10,497 nucleotides of DNA from assembly GCA_051418075.1 (NCBI GenBank), contig JBPRGG010000064.1:1-10497 (forward strand), given 5' to 3'. Numbering within the stretch: the stretch's first letter is position 1; each line of letters starts with the position of its first letter. Both the position numbers and the translations under genes were made by a program. The notes beneath the pieces were generated by a model. The model was not told where the DNA came from. It searched no databases and worked only from the letters and a program-made list of their open reading frames with translations. The stretch comes from JBPRGG01 sp051418075. GTDB taxonomy: Bacteria > Bacteroidota > Bacteroidia > Cytophagales > Cyclobacteriaceae. This document shows, one piece after another, positions 1-8,700 of this stretch.

Positions 1-80
1 CGAAGGTTTTGCAGGGGCAGAGGGAAGGTAAAAACCTGTGGCAATCCTTCCATGACCTGCAAAAAAGCGTATATGTCCAT
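1..80 (-). CDS. Possible 5' end of a further minus-strand gene, cut by the window edge
   Basis: Directly after the TAG stop of the VCBS lipoprotein gene (81-83) comes an ATG (78-80, minus strand) that opens a frame with no stop to the window edge, giving about 26 residues that begin MDIYAFLQVMEG. A second in-frame ATG lies at 51-53. The TAG-ATG junction would suit translational coupling in an operon, and no terminator hairpin separates the two. Against it, the residues do not look like a signal peptide or any family I recognise, and another minus-strand frame is also open over this short stretch but has no start codon. It could equally be a spacer before a gene lying wholly outside the window. 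Low confidence. Confidence 0.22.
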   Translation of the reverse strand, partial: MDIYAFLQVMEGLPQVFTFPLPLQNL

Positions 81-3000
81 CTACCTCACCGCCATAGCCT
101 CATCATCCTGCAATTGGACCTCCCTTTTATTCCCTTGATAATCATAAACCTCTGCCCTGACCATCTCGGGGTGTATCTTCACACATCGGGAGGATTGGGA
201 TAAAAAGGTTGACCCATACGGAAACTCTACCCGTATTTTGCCTCCATTCTTCAGACTCACCTCCATCCAGGCATCCTGGGCTAATGGTTGAAACACCGGT
301 AAATCCTGGTCTGCCGAGGCAAAGACCCGCAATCTATCCCGGTTTTGTCCGGCCAGAATCAGTCTTTGATCCTGGCGGGTGAACATTTGGGCCAGGGCCT
401 GCCCATCACCAGGAACATAAAAACCACTTTTGGCTAAAGGTACTGCCTTAAAATCACCTGTTCCATCTCCCTGTAACCATAAGCCTTTCATGGCATCATA
501 TTGTCCGCCAAATAGTTCATTGGCAAAATTATTACCGGTCAGCAGGATGTCAGAATGACCGTCCTGGTCAAAATCACCGGGTAAAATACCATAAACCGGG
601 GCAAATTGAGCTTCCACCGGCAGGGATTTTATTTCAAACTGCACCTGTCCATTTTCATCTGTACCTTTATTTTCAATATAACTGGTTTTCATCCAGTTGG
701 CCTGTAAAACCAGGGCATCCTGCAATTCTTCTTCTGAAAAAAGATCGTGAATGGTGGCTTTTCCGTAAGCCTCATAATTTTTGACCCGTTTTTTCAACAT
801 CACCAGTTGGGTCACCAGTTCATCCCGGGGATGCCAGGGATAGGGAGCCAGGCTGCCCTCATCAGTTATGGCATATTTCACCAGGATAGGATCGATGTAG
901 TTACTTTGATCAAAATCTTTGGCATACATTTGTAAAGGATATTGATCGGATGCCTGATAATTGTTGTTCTCTCCCCAGTTGCCGGCGATAAAATCCATAT
1001 CTCCATCCTGGTCAAAATCGGCTGCAGCCAGACTGTTCCACCAGCCCTTAAAATCATGCAATCCGGAGGTGTTTGTCACATCTTTGAACCGGCCATTTTC
1101 ATTTTGGAAAACAGTAACCGGCATCCATTCTCCAACCACCATTAAATCAAAAGCCCCATCCTGGTTAAAATCAGTCCAAAGTGCATCATTTACCATGCCC
1201 AGTGAGCCTAAATCCGGATTTACCTGGTCGGTAACATCTTTAAAGTTTCCCGATTCATTCTGTAAAATAAAACTGCTGACCGGCTGAGGATATCCTCCTG
1301 GCTTCACCCTGCCTCCTACAAACAGATCCAGGTCCCCATCCTGATCAAAATCAGCGGCTTTTACACAGGAACCGCTGACCCGAAACTCCGGCAGGGCACC
1401 TGCCTTATAGTTAAAATAACCTTTTCCATCATTAAGATATAGTCGATCCTGGTAGAATTTACTTTCCGGTTCAAATTCATAACTGCCACTGACCACATAA
1501 AGATCCAGATCGCCGTCCTGATCAGCATCAAACAAAAGGCTGCCCATATCTTCTTTTTCATCATGCTCATAATTGATGAATCTATCCTCCTGCACAAAGG
1601 TGCCATCATTCTGCTGCAAACTGAATATACCTCTCTCTCCGGCAGCTCCCCCCAGGAAAAAATCCTCCAGACCATCCTGATTAATATCTCCTACTGCCAT
1701 GGAAGGCCCGTTTTGAGAAAATTTATGGGGCAGGGTACGCTGTACGTTGTAATCTATTTTATCTTCTTCTTTATGTTTAAGTTGTAAATTATGTTTACCA
1801 GCTACTTCCTGCATTACCGACTGCTTCAGGTTGGGATAAAGAAATTCAGGCCCGAAACCTTGTGGTTCACTGGCTTCAGATTGCCTCAAAACCAGCTGTT
1901 GATTGGCATCTAACTGAGTTAACAATTGGTAAGATCCATCAGGCCACATAATCTGCAGGGAATCAATGGCTCCGATGTTTCCCAGTCCAAAATGTATCAC
2001 ATCCTCCAGAGAGGAAATATAACCCCGATAAATGGAATGTTCGTAGAATTGCTTTTTACCTCCGTCATAATGAATGCTTACCTTACTTCCCAGGCCCGCC
2101 TGGTTGGGAGATGTTCCTTTCAATCTGACCTTCAGGTAATTAGAATTATTTTCCTTATTTGGTTCAATGACTTTATTTTCAAAAACAAAAGCACTGTCAT
2201 TAATATTATTCACCACGTAATCCAGGTCTCCGTCATTATCCAGGTCTCCCAGGGCAGCCCCGTTGGAAAAAGATGGTATAGATAATCCCCAGGCTTCCGT
2301 TTGGTTGGTAAAGGTCAGATCACCCTGGTTTTCAAAGCCATAATTGGGAATTTTCACCACCGGAATCATATCCAGCAAATCTTGCTTGGAATCCAGAATA
2401 CTGTTGGTGCTATAACGATAACTGCCAAAATCATGATCTGTCACATCCTTGGGAAATCCATTAGTGATCAAAAGATCACGGTCACCATCCAGGTCCAGGT
2501 CAGCAAATAAAGGGGACCAACTCCAGTCTGTTTCGTAAATACCGGCCAGGTGACCAATCTCATTAAATACCGGGTGTCCTTCCGGGGTGGGCCCGGCATT
2601 TAGTTGCAGGGTATTGCGGATATACTGGTGGGAATAGCCATATTCCTGGTTGTAAATATAGGTCAGGTAATTACTGCCTCCGATCATCATTCGTTTCCGT
2701 TTATTTTTTGCCGGCAGCATATCCAAAGCAAAAATATCTACAAAACCATCGTTGTTGATATCTGATACATCATGCCCCATGGCCGAGTAGCTTTGATGCT
2801 GGGTATACTTTTTGATTTGATCGGTGAAAGTGCCATCCTGGTTGTTGATATAAAGCAGGTCATTGGTCAAATAGTCATTGGTGATATACAGGTCTGGCCA
2901 GCCATCCAGGTTAAAATCATGTACCGAAACCCCTAAACCATACCCTTCGATCAGAATTCCGGCTTCCCGGGATACATTGGTAAAGGTTTGATCGCCATTG

Positions 3001-3674
3001 TTTCGGTACAGCCGGTCAGTATTGGGATTGGAACCATCGATTTTCTTGTCCCGGTACTGGTTGGGCCGGTTGGTTTCCATCTGATTGGTCAATACATAAA
3101 GGTCCAGATCACCGTCCATATCGTAATCAAAAAAGGCGGCATTGATCGAGTGGCCGGAATCATTGATACCATATGCTGCAGCTTGTTCTGTAAAAGAGAT
3201 TTCACCATTTGCATCAGGGCCGTTGTTGATATACAATTGATTTTCTCTTTGATCTGACCGGCCATATACGGTATTGCAAACATACATATCCTGCCAGCCA
3301 TCCTGATTAATATCCACTAGGGCAATCCCTGAGGCCCATCTACCAGACCCATCCACCCCGGCTGATTGGGTGATGTCCTCAAATTGAAAATTGCCCCGGT
3401 TCAGGTACAATTTATTGTCCACCTGGTTACCGGTAAAATAAATATCAGGCAGGCTGTCATTGTTAAAATCGGAAATCCCTACCCCTCCACCATTGTAGAC
3501 ATATTCGAATTCCAGGATGTTCAAAGTGTCATTTTCAGTAATGGTATTGGTAAAGTGGATGCCGGTGTGACCGGGCTCCTGTAATTCAAACAATGTTTCT
3601 TTCTTAGAATCACAACCCTGTATAATGAGCCCAAAAATCATCAGGCCGCTCCAAATTTGTAAAAATCCCTTCAT
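81..3674 (-). CDS. FG-GAP/VCBS-repeat lipoprotein with central ASPIC/UnbV domain (surface accessory protein of a SusCD locus)
   Basis: This 1197-residue protein begins with a lipoprotein signal: a basic start, a hydrophobic stretch and the lipobox IQGC, with lipidated Cys21. Thirteen loops of the form DxDxDGxxD, the calcium-binding signature of FG-GAP/VCBS repeats, start at residues 69, 121, 183, 253, 305, 392, 477, 663, 716, 775, 835, 886 and 1034; a degenerate one is at 920. An ASPIC/UnbV-like domain (about 512-600, with GLGSKV and MWPDG) separates the two groups. A charged, probably helical segment (about 948-995) and a beta-rich tail with GSTFLSQSSR (1154-1163) follow. Such proteins resemble integrin-type beta-propellers and often sit beside SusC/SusD pairs in Bacteroidota. 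Role inferred: surface binding or scaffolding near the transporter, with no enzymatic motif seen. The ATG at 3672-3674 is chosen because it places the signal peptide at the N-terminus. It lies 306 bases downstream of susD, beyond a terminator. Function unproven. Confidence 0.93.
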   Translation of the reverse strand: MKGFLQIWSGLMIFGLIIQGCDSKKETLFELQEPGHTGIHFTNTITENDTLNILEFEYVYNGGGVGISDFNNDSLPDIYFTGNQVDNKLYLNRGNFQFEDITQSAGVDGSGRWASGIALVDINQDGWQDMYVCNTVYGRSDQRENQLYINNGPDANGEISFTEQAAAYGINDSGHSINAAFFDYDMDGDLDLYVLTNQMETNRPNQYRDKKIDGSNPNTDRLYRNNGDQTFTNVSREAGILIEGYGLGVSVHDFNLDGWPDLYITNDYLTNDLLYINNQDGTFTDQIKKYTQHQSYSAMGHDVSDINNDGFVDIFALDMLPAKNKRKRMMIGGSNYLTYIYNQEYGYSHQYIRNTLQLNAGPTPEGHPVFNEIGHLAGIYETDWSWSPLFADLDLDGDRDLLITNGFPKDVTDHDFGSYRYSTNSILDSKQDLLDMIPVVKIPNYGFENQGDLTFTNQTEAWGLSIPSFSNGAALGDLDNDGDLDYVVNNINDSAFVFENKVIEPNKENNSNYLKVRLKGTSPNQAGLGSKVSIHYDGGKKQFYEHSIYRGYISSLEDVIHFGLGNIGAIDSLQIMWPDGSYQLLTQLDANQQLVLRQSEASEPQGFGPEFLYPNLKQSVMQEVAGKHNLQLKHKEEDKIDYNVQRTLPHKFSQNGPSMAVGDINQDGLEDFFLGGAAGERGIFSLQQNDGTFVQEDRFINYEHDEKEDMGSLLFDADQDGDLDLYVVSGSYEFEPESKFYQDRLYLNDGKGYFNYKAGALPEFRVSGSCVKAADFDQDGDLDLFVGGRVKPGGYPQPVSSFILQNESGNFKDVTDQVNPDLGSLGMVNDALWTDFNQDGAFDLMVVGEWMPVTVFQNENGRFKDVTNTSGLHDFKGWWNSLAAADFDQDGDMDFIAGNWGENNNYQASDQYPLQMYAKDFDQSNYIDPILVKYAITDEGSLAPYPWHPRDELVTQLVMLKKRVKNYEAYGKATIHDLFSEEELQDALVLQANWMKTSYIENKGTDENGQVQFEIKSLPVEAQFAPVYGILPGDFDQDGHSDILLTGNNFANELFGGQYDAMKGLWLQGDGTGDFKAVPLAKSGFYVPGDGQALAQMFTRQDQRLILAGQNRDRLRVFASADQDLPVFQPLAQDAWMEVSLKNGGKIRVEFPYGSTFLSQSSRCVKIHPEMVRAEVYDYQGNKREVQLQDDEAMAVR

Positions 3675-3750
3675 ACCTTTAAAATTTGTTGGAAATCATT
3701 TTATAAAAAATTGATTATCAAACCTTTTAGTTCCTTCTATTTATTATATT

Positions 3751-3847
3751 TTAACCACAGAGGACACTAAGGAATGCACAAAGTGCCCGGAGAAAAAGAA
3801 TCACCACATTGTGATCTTTGTTAATCCTCTGTGTACTTTGTGGTTAA
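3751..3847. repeat. Imperfect palindromic intergenic element
   Basis: The left arm (3751-3783) starts TTAACCACAGAGGACAC and the right arm (3816-3847) ends CTTTGTGGTTAA. The reverse complement of the right arm matches the left at roughly 26 of 33 positions with one gap, including nine identical bases at the outer end and ACAAAG at the inner end. The 32-base centre carries a small hairpin (ATCAC 3800-3804, GTGAT 3811-3815). The arms are built from degenerate units such as CACAGAGGA, CACTAAGGA and CACAAAG. Similar CCACAGAGG/CACAAAG-type sequences are, from memory, dispersed between genes in many bacteria, so this is probably one copy of a genome-wide repeat or MITE-like element. No target-site duplication could be identified. 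Confidence 0.6.
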
Positions 3848-3891
3848 TATACTGGCACAAGCCTGCTGTAGAAATTCGGCTTCACCCCACC

Positions 3892-3929
3892 ATATAAAAA
3901 TTGCAAGGATAAAACTATCCTTGCAATTT
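3892..3929 (-). terminator. Rho-independent terminator after susD
   Basis: A perfect 14-base inverted repeat (AAATTGCAAGGATA at 3898-3911, its complement at 3916-3929) encloses a four-base loop. Read on the minus strand, the hairpin runs straight into a T-rich tail (TTTTTATAT, 3892-3900). It begins 51 bases past the susD stop codon, which is the expected place for the end of a susC-susD transcript. Because the next gene points the same way, it may act as a partial terminator that lowers expression of the VCBS lipoprotein gene. Confidence 0.8.
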
Positions 3930-3980
3930 ACCAGCTATGAAAAATAAAAGCTTTTTATTTGAATACGATACAGTAGCTTA

Positions 3981-5669
3981 TCAACCTCCACCATAACCGG
4001 GATTCTGCTGCAGTACATCAGATCCCATGATATCGATCTGGTTCAGTGGAATGGGGAAGTAATCGTCTACTTCTGGATCATATGCAGCCCCGCGCAAATA
4101 GGATCTTTTCTGTCCTTCGGTAGCTATATAATCATTCAACACTTCATCAGCAATGCCCCAACGTCTTAGATCGAAAAACCGATGTCCTTCCATGGCTGAT
4201 TCCAGCCTGGTTTCGAATCGAACAATTTTCCAGGCTTCATCCTGGCTGCTAAATGCAGAGGCCGGATAGGGTGATACTTCATAGTTGGCCGCCGGGGTAC
4301 CATCTTCATTGGTTACCACGCATCCGTCAGCTCTTTCTCTCACCTGATTTACCAGTTCTCTGGCATAATCCAGGTCATTTTCTTCTACCGCTACCTCAGC
4401 TCTCCATAACAATACATGGGCTAAACGGATATATCGGAAGTTGTTGGCATTGGGTCCTCTGGCCCAACCAGTGGAAGTAGATAAGGAACCCTCTTCAGCT
4501 TTGTAGTAAACGTTCTTTTTGGCAGCATAAGGTCCGCCAAATGCCTGATCTCTGATCCAGTCGTTACCCGGATGTGGTCCCCAATCCAGGTAGGGAATAC
4601 CTCTGCGACCTACGGTCCAGTCCAGTCGGGGATCCAGCGGTCCATCATAAGGCACAAAATCTTCTTCAGAACTTAATCCCTGGTCACTTTTAATATCTTC
4701 ATCATTGAAAGTATCCAACAACGGAAGGCCACCTTGGGTCTTGAAGGCATTGACCAGGTTTTGGGAAGGCTGATGGAAACCGCAGCAGGTACCGGGACCG
4801 CCGGTATAGGGATAATTTAATACATCGCCATAGTTGCCATTCTGTCCCTGACCACCATCATTTACAGACATCTGGATCTCAAAGATGGATTCTTGATTAT
4901 TATTGGTAGAGATCTGGAAATTATCATGGTAACAATCCACCAGGTCAAATGGCCCCTGGTTAATGATCTCATCCAGTAAAGGTTTGGCAGCCGAATAATC
5001 ATTTTGATATAAATGAGCTTTAGCCAGTAAAGCTTTGGCAGCCCAGGCATCAGCCCTTCCGGGTTGATCTTGGTTATTGGGTAAATTTTGAGAGGCAAAT
5101 TCCAGATCTGCTTCTATTTGGGGCCAGATATCCTGGTTATTGGGTTGATTAAAATCTTCGGTGGTTTCATCCACGTAGGGCACCATGTTGAAGATCTTCT
5201 TGAGCTCAAAATAGAAGAATCCTCGTAAAAACCGGCCTTCACCCCTGATTGTATTTTTCTGATCTTCAGTAAAAGCCTCTACATTCTCTACCAACCTTAG
5301 CACATCATTAGACCGGGCTACCCCATCATACATGGTACGCCATTTGTCATTAAAATAGGATAAATCAGGTGTTGAGTTATACCTCTCCAAAAAGGTGATA
5401 TTTCGCTGGTCTCCTGCATCCGAACCTTTATAGGCATTGTCAGAAACTACACTGCCATAAATCCAGTTGGTAGTAGAAGATCCCCAGTTACCGGCTCCTA
5501 CATTGCCATCCAGAGCGCTGTAGGCAGCAATTAATAAGGCATTCACCCCCTCCGGACTGGTTAATACTTGCTCTGATAAAACGCCCTGGGGTTCCCTATC
5601 CAGGAATTCCTCACAGGCAGTAATTATCCCGAATGTAAATAAAACGATTAAAATACTTATTTTTTTCAT
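3981..5669 (-). CDS. SusD/RagB-family outer-membrane nutrient-binding lipoprotein
   Basis: This 562-residue protein has a short lipoprotein signal ending in ITAC, with lipidated Cys19 followed by EEFLDREP, a start typical of SusD proteins. Residues about 20-230 match the SusD-like N-terminal region with its helical TPR-type repeats (RFLRGFFYFELKKIF, then the AKALLAKAHLYQNDY helix). The C-terminal SusD/RagB region shows RLAHVLLWRAEVAVE (415-429), RFETRLESAMEGHRFFDLRRWG (484-505) and the closing PIPLNQID...LQQNPGY. SusD proteins cap the SusC barrel at the cell surface and capture the ligand, usually a glycan or oligosaccharide. It lies 40 bases downstream of susC, the usual order, with a terminator after it. 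Besides Cys19 it has Cys246, the vicinal pair Cys295-Cys296 and Cys450, which could form disulfides outside the cell. The ligand cannot be told from sequence. Confidence 0.96.
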   Translation of the reverse strand: MKKISILIVLFTFGIITACEEFLDREPQGVLSEQVLTSPEGVNALLIAAYSALDGNVGAGNWGSSTTNWIYGSVVSDNAYKGSDAGDQRNITFLERYNSTPDLSYFNDKWRTMYDGVARSNDVLRLVENVEAFTEDQKNTIRGEGRFLRGFFYFELKKIFNMVPYVDETTEDFNQPNNQDIWPQIEADLEFASQNLPNNQDQPGRADAWAAKALLAKAHLYQNDYSAAKPLLDEIINQGPFDLVDCYHDNFQISTNNNQESIFEIQMSVNDGGQGQNGNYGDVLNYPYTGGPGTCCGFHQPSQNLVNAFKTQGGLPLLDTFNDEDIKSDQGLSSEEDFVPYDGPLDPRLDWTVGRRGIPYLDWGPHPGNDWIRDQAFGGPYAAKKNVYYKAEEGSLSTSTGWARGPNANNFRYIRLAHVLLWRAEVAVEENDLDYARELVNQVRERADGCVVTNEDGTPAANYEVSPYPASAFSSQDEAWKIVRFETRLESAMEGHRFFDLRRWGIADEVLNDYIATEGQKRSYLRGAAYDPEVDDYFPIPLNQIDIMGSDVLQQNPGYGGG

Positions 5670-5709
5670 AAAATTATATTTCTTGTTATTTATACCAGTT
5701 TTTACTTAA

Positions 5710-8700
5710 TTAAAGTCCTAAATTAACCCCCAAAATAAAGTTTTGAGCAGCCGGGAATAATCCTTCATCCACACCCATTCGTCGGTCCCCAAACTCAGAA
5801 GGAATTTCCGGATCCAGTCCACTGTAGCTGGTAAAGGTCAGCAGATTGGTGGCCTGTACATAGACCTGCAATTGACGCACACCCAGTGATTCCGGGAAAG
5901 TATATCCTAATTGTATGTTCTTGATCCGCATATAAGATCCGTCTTCCACAAAATAGGTGGAGGGAATATCACTGATGTTGTCATTGGCATCCAGGATAGG
6001 TAAGCTGGCATTAGGTCTTTGCGGGGTCCAGGTATCATTATAGACCCTGACGCTTCGATTACCCTGGAACTTATTAAAATCGATCCAACGCCTTACATAA
6101 TTGATCACATCATTACCCTGAGATCCCTGCAGGAACAAGGTAAAATTAAAGTTCTTGTAGTTCAGGTTGGCATTGAAACCATAGGTAAAATCAGGATGAG
6201 GATTTCCAATGTAGGTTCGGTCGTCCGGTGTAATTACACCATCGGGAACACCTTCCGGTCCACTTACATCCTGGTAGCGGAATTTTCCAACCCCTACTAC
6301 AGATCCATCATCCAGTACTTCAGTATAGCCTGGGTATTCTACCCCGCTATCCCTGATTTCTTGTTCATTCTGATAGATACCATCTATCATATAACCAAAA
6401 AAGCTGGATATAGGCATGCCCGGTTCAGCCTGTGTATAGAGTTCACCCCTGAGTAATCCACCTTGTAAAGGCTGATCAATACCCAAAGCCACCAACTCAT
6501 TGGTGTAGTGAGACACATTAGCTGAGAAATTATAGGTGAAATCATTATCCGCAGAGGCGCCGGTATAGCTTAAGCCAATATCAAACCCGGTATTTTTCAT
6601 CTCGGCTACATTAATGGCAGGAGCAGCAGCATTTCCCCGGGTAGCTGGCAAGGGTAAACCATAAAGCATATCAGTCGTGGAGCGGGTATACCAGTCGAAA
6701 GTCAGAGAGAAATCGGCAAACAAGGTAGCGTCCAAACCAATATTAGTGGTTTCAGTAGCTTCCCACCTTGTATCCAGATTACCAAAACGAGCTGCATCAA
6801 AACCAGCAACAGTACCAGTATTGGATCCACCGATATCATAAGCTGAATATAATAAACTCGTACCATATGTACTAGCAAAATTATAGTTGTCTATTTCCTG
6901 GTTTCCGGTTTGACCCCATCCCCCTCTCAGGTTCAGGTAACTGATCCAGGGTACATTGGCCATAAAATCTTCTTCAGACACAGTCCATCCGGCAGAAAAA
7001 GCAGGGAAGGTACCATAACGGAAATTAGGTCCAAAACGGGAAGATCCATCCCGACGGACAGTTACCTCCAGTCGGTATTTATCCATCAGGGCATAGTTCA
7101 CTTTTCCAAATACGGAGAAAAGGGCCCATTCATAACCTCCGCCACCATTGTTGATCCCACCTTCACCAGTACCTAAATAACGATAACTGGGTTGACTGGA
7201 GAAATAAAATTGCCGGTTGGCTCCAAATCCTCGCTGTGTTTCTTCAATGGCTTCAGATCCTACTAATACGTTCAATCGATGGATATCATTAAAAGTAGCC
7301 CTCCATTCGGCTGTGTTGGTCCAGGTCCAGTTAAAACGGCGTCCCATGTTTTCAAAGAATCCATTGGAACTACCTACTTCCGCTGCTTCAATATTCAGGA
7401 ATGAAAAGCCCCAGTTATGACCTACTTCATAGTCAATCCCAACCTGAGACTTAAGGGTAAGGTCTTCCAACACATCAAATTCAGCAAATGCGCCACCAAA
7501 GATCCTCAGATCAGTATCCGGGTTATCTTTGGATCGCCATAATAGAGCCATCGGATTGTTTCCATTGGTCAAACCTCCTCCTTTGGAACCTGCAAAAAAT
7601 CCGTTGATATCATATACCGGCATAATGGAAGGTACTCGATACGACATCGATACCGGGTTTCCTTCATCATTATTACCAAAAACTCTTCCATCTGTATAAC
7701 TAACTTCCAAATTTTCACCAATCCTGAATCGGTCAAAAACAGAAAATTCGGTATTGGCCCTTAGCGAATAGCGTTTAAAACTTGAATGTTCTACGATACC
7801 CTGTTGGTCAAAATAATTCAATCCCAGGTAATAACGTCCATTTTCATTCCCTCCCGAGGCATTCAGGTTATATTCCTGTAAAGGCGCAGTACGGAAAATC
7901 TCATCATACCAGTCGGTGCCATTACGGGCAGCCCGGGTAATCAGGTACAGATCATCCGGATTATCGCTATATAATGAAGGATCAGTGCTGGGGTCCCCTT
8001 CAAAAGCACCAGAAGGAAAAATATAATCGGGAATGACCGGGCTGGATCCGCTTCCATACTGGGGATGGGTGGGATTACCATTATCTCCCACCTGGTTGGC
8101 ATTCCTTCGGCTGGTCCAGATCACTTCAGCCAGTTGCTGGGGATCTATGATCAGGTCCAGTGAACCTACCGGCCTTTGTACACCCACCCGGGAGCTAAAA
8201 TTAATTTGTGGTTGTCCACTGGCATCTCCTTTTTTGGTGGTGATGATCACCACCCCGTTGGCAGCCCGGGCACCATAAATAGAAGCGGCCGAAGCATCCT
8301 TCAGGATCTGCATAGATTCGATGTTCTGGGGATTAATCCGCTGGAATCCACCCCTGGTGGGAACACCGTCAATTACATACAAAGGGGCTGTATTGTTAAA
8401 GGTCCCGATACCACGGATCCTTACCTGAGCTCCTCCCCCCGGTCTGTTATCAGAGATGACATTTACCCCGGGAGCCCTGCCCTGCAACTGCTGCTCTACA
8501 GTTGCAGTAGGAATAGCAGTCAGTTCTTCCGCACTTACCGTTGATACGGAGCCGGTAATATCCCTTTTGGACTGGGTTGAGTAACCTGTAACCACAACTT
8601 CAGATAATTGTTCTATATCTAAAGTCAAAGCTATATTGATCACATCCCGGTCCATCACAGTAATCTCTTCTGAGGTATAACCTACATAAGAAAATACCAG

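Larger units (their letters stand above)
3675..3980. other. Intergenic region between susD and the VCBS lipoprotein gene
   Basis: These 306 bases hold no credible gene. In transcription order (minus strand) they contain the hairpin terminator after susD (3892-3929), an imperfect palindrome of about 97 bases (3751-3847), and an AT-rich leader of about 75 bases directly before the VCBS gene. Bases 3936-3959 form a weak AT-only near-palindrome around AAGCTT, probably insignificant. No clear Bacteroidota promoter (TTTG with TAnnTTTG) was found before the VCBS gene, so whether that gene is read through the terminator or has its own promoter is open. Confidence 0.8.

Noticed and set aside
9..203. 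Plus-strand frame of 64 residues overlapping the end of the VCBS gene
   Set aside because: It mostly overlaps the well-supported minus-strand gene and its product resembles no family; a shadow frame.
3892..3929. Hairpin after susD as a CRISPR, riboswitch or mobile-element end
   Set aside because: A single perfect stem, short loop and T-rich tail right after a stop codon are fully explained by a terminator.
4505..4517. GTAAACGTT inside susD as a further LacI operator
   Set aside because: It lies deep in coding sequence and its right half does not fit the motif of the intergenic sites; it shows that partial matches occur by chance.
6019..6456. Plus-strand frame of 145 residues inside susC
   Set aside because: It lies entirely antisense to the SusC barrel, and its composition is that of a reverse-complement shadow.
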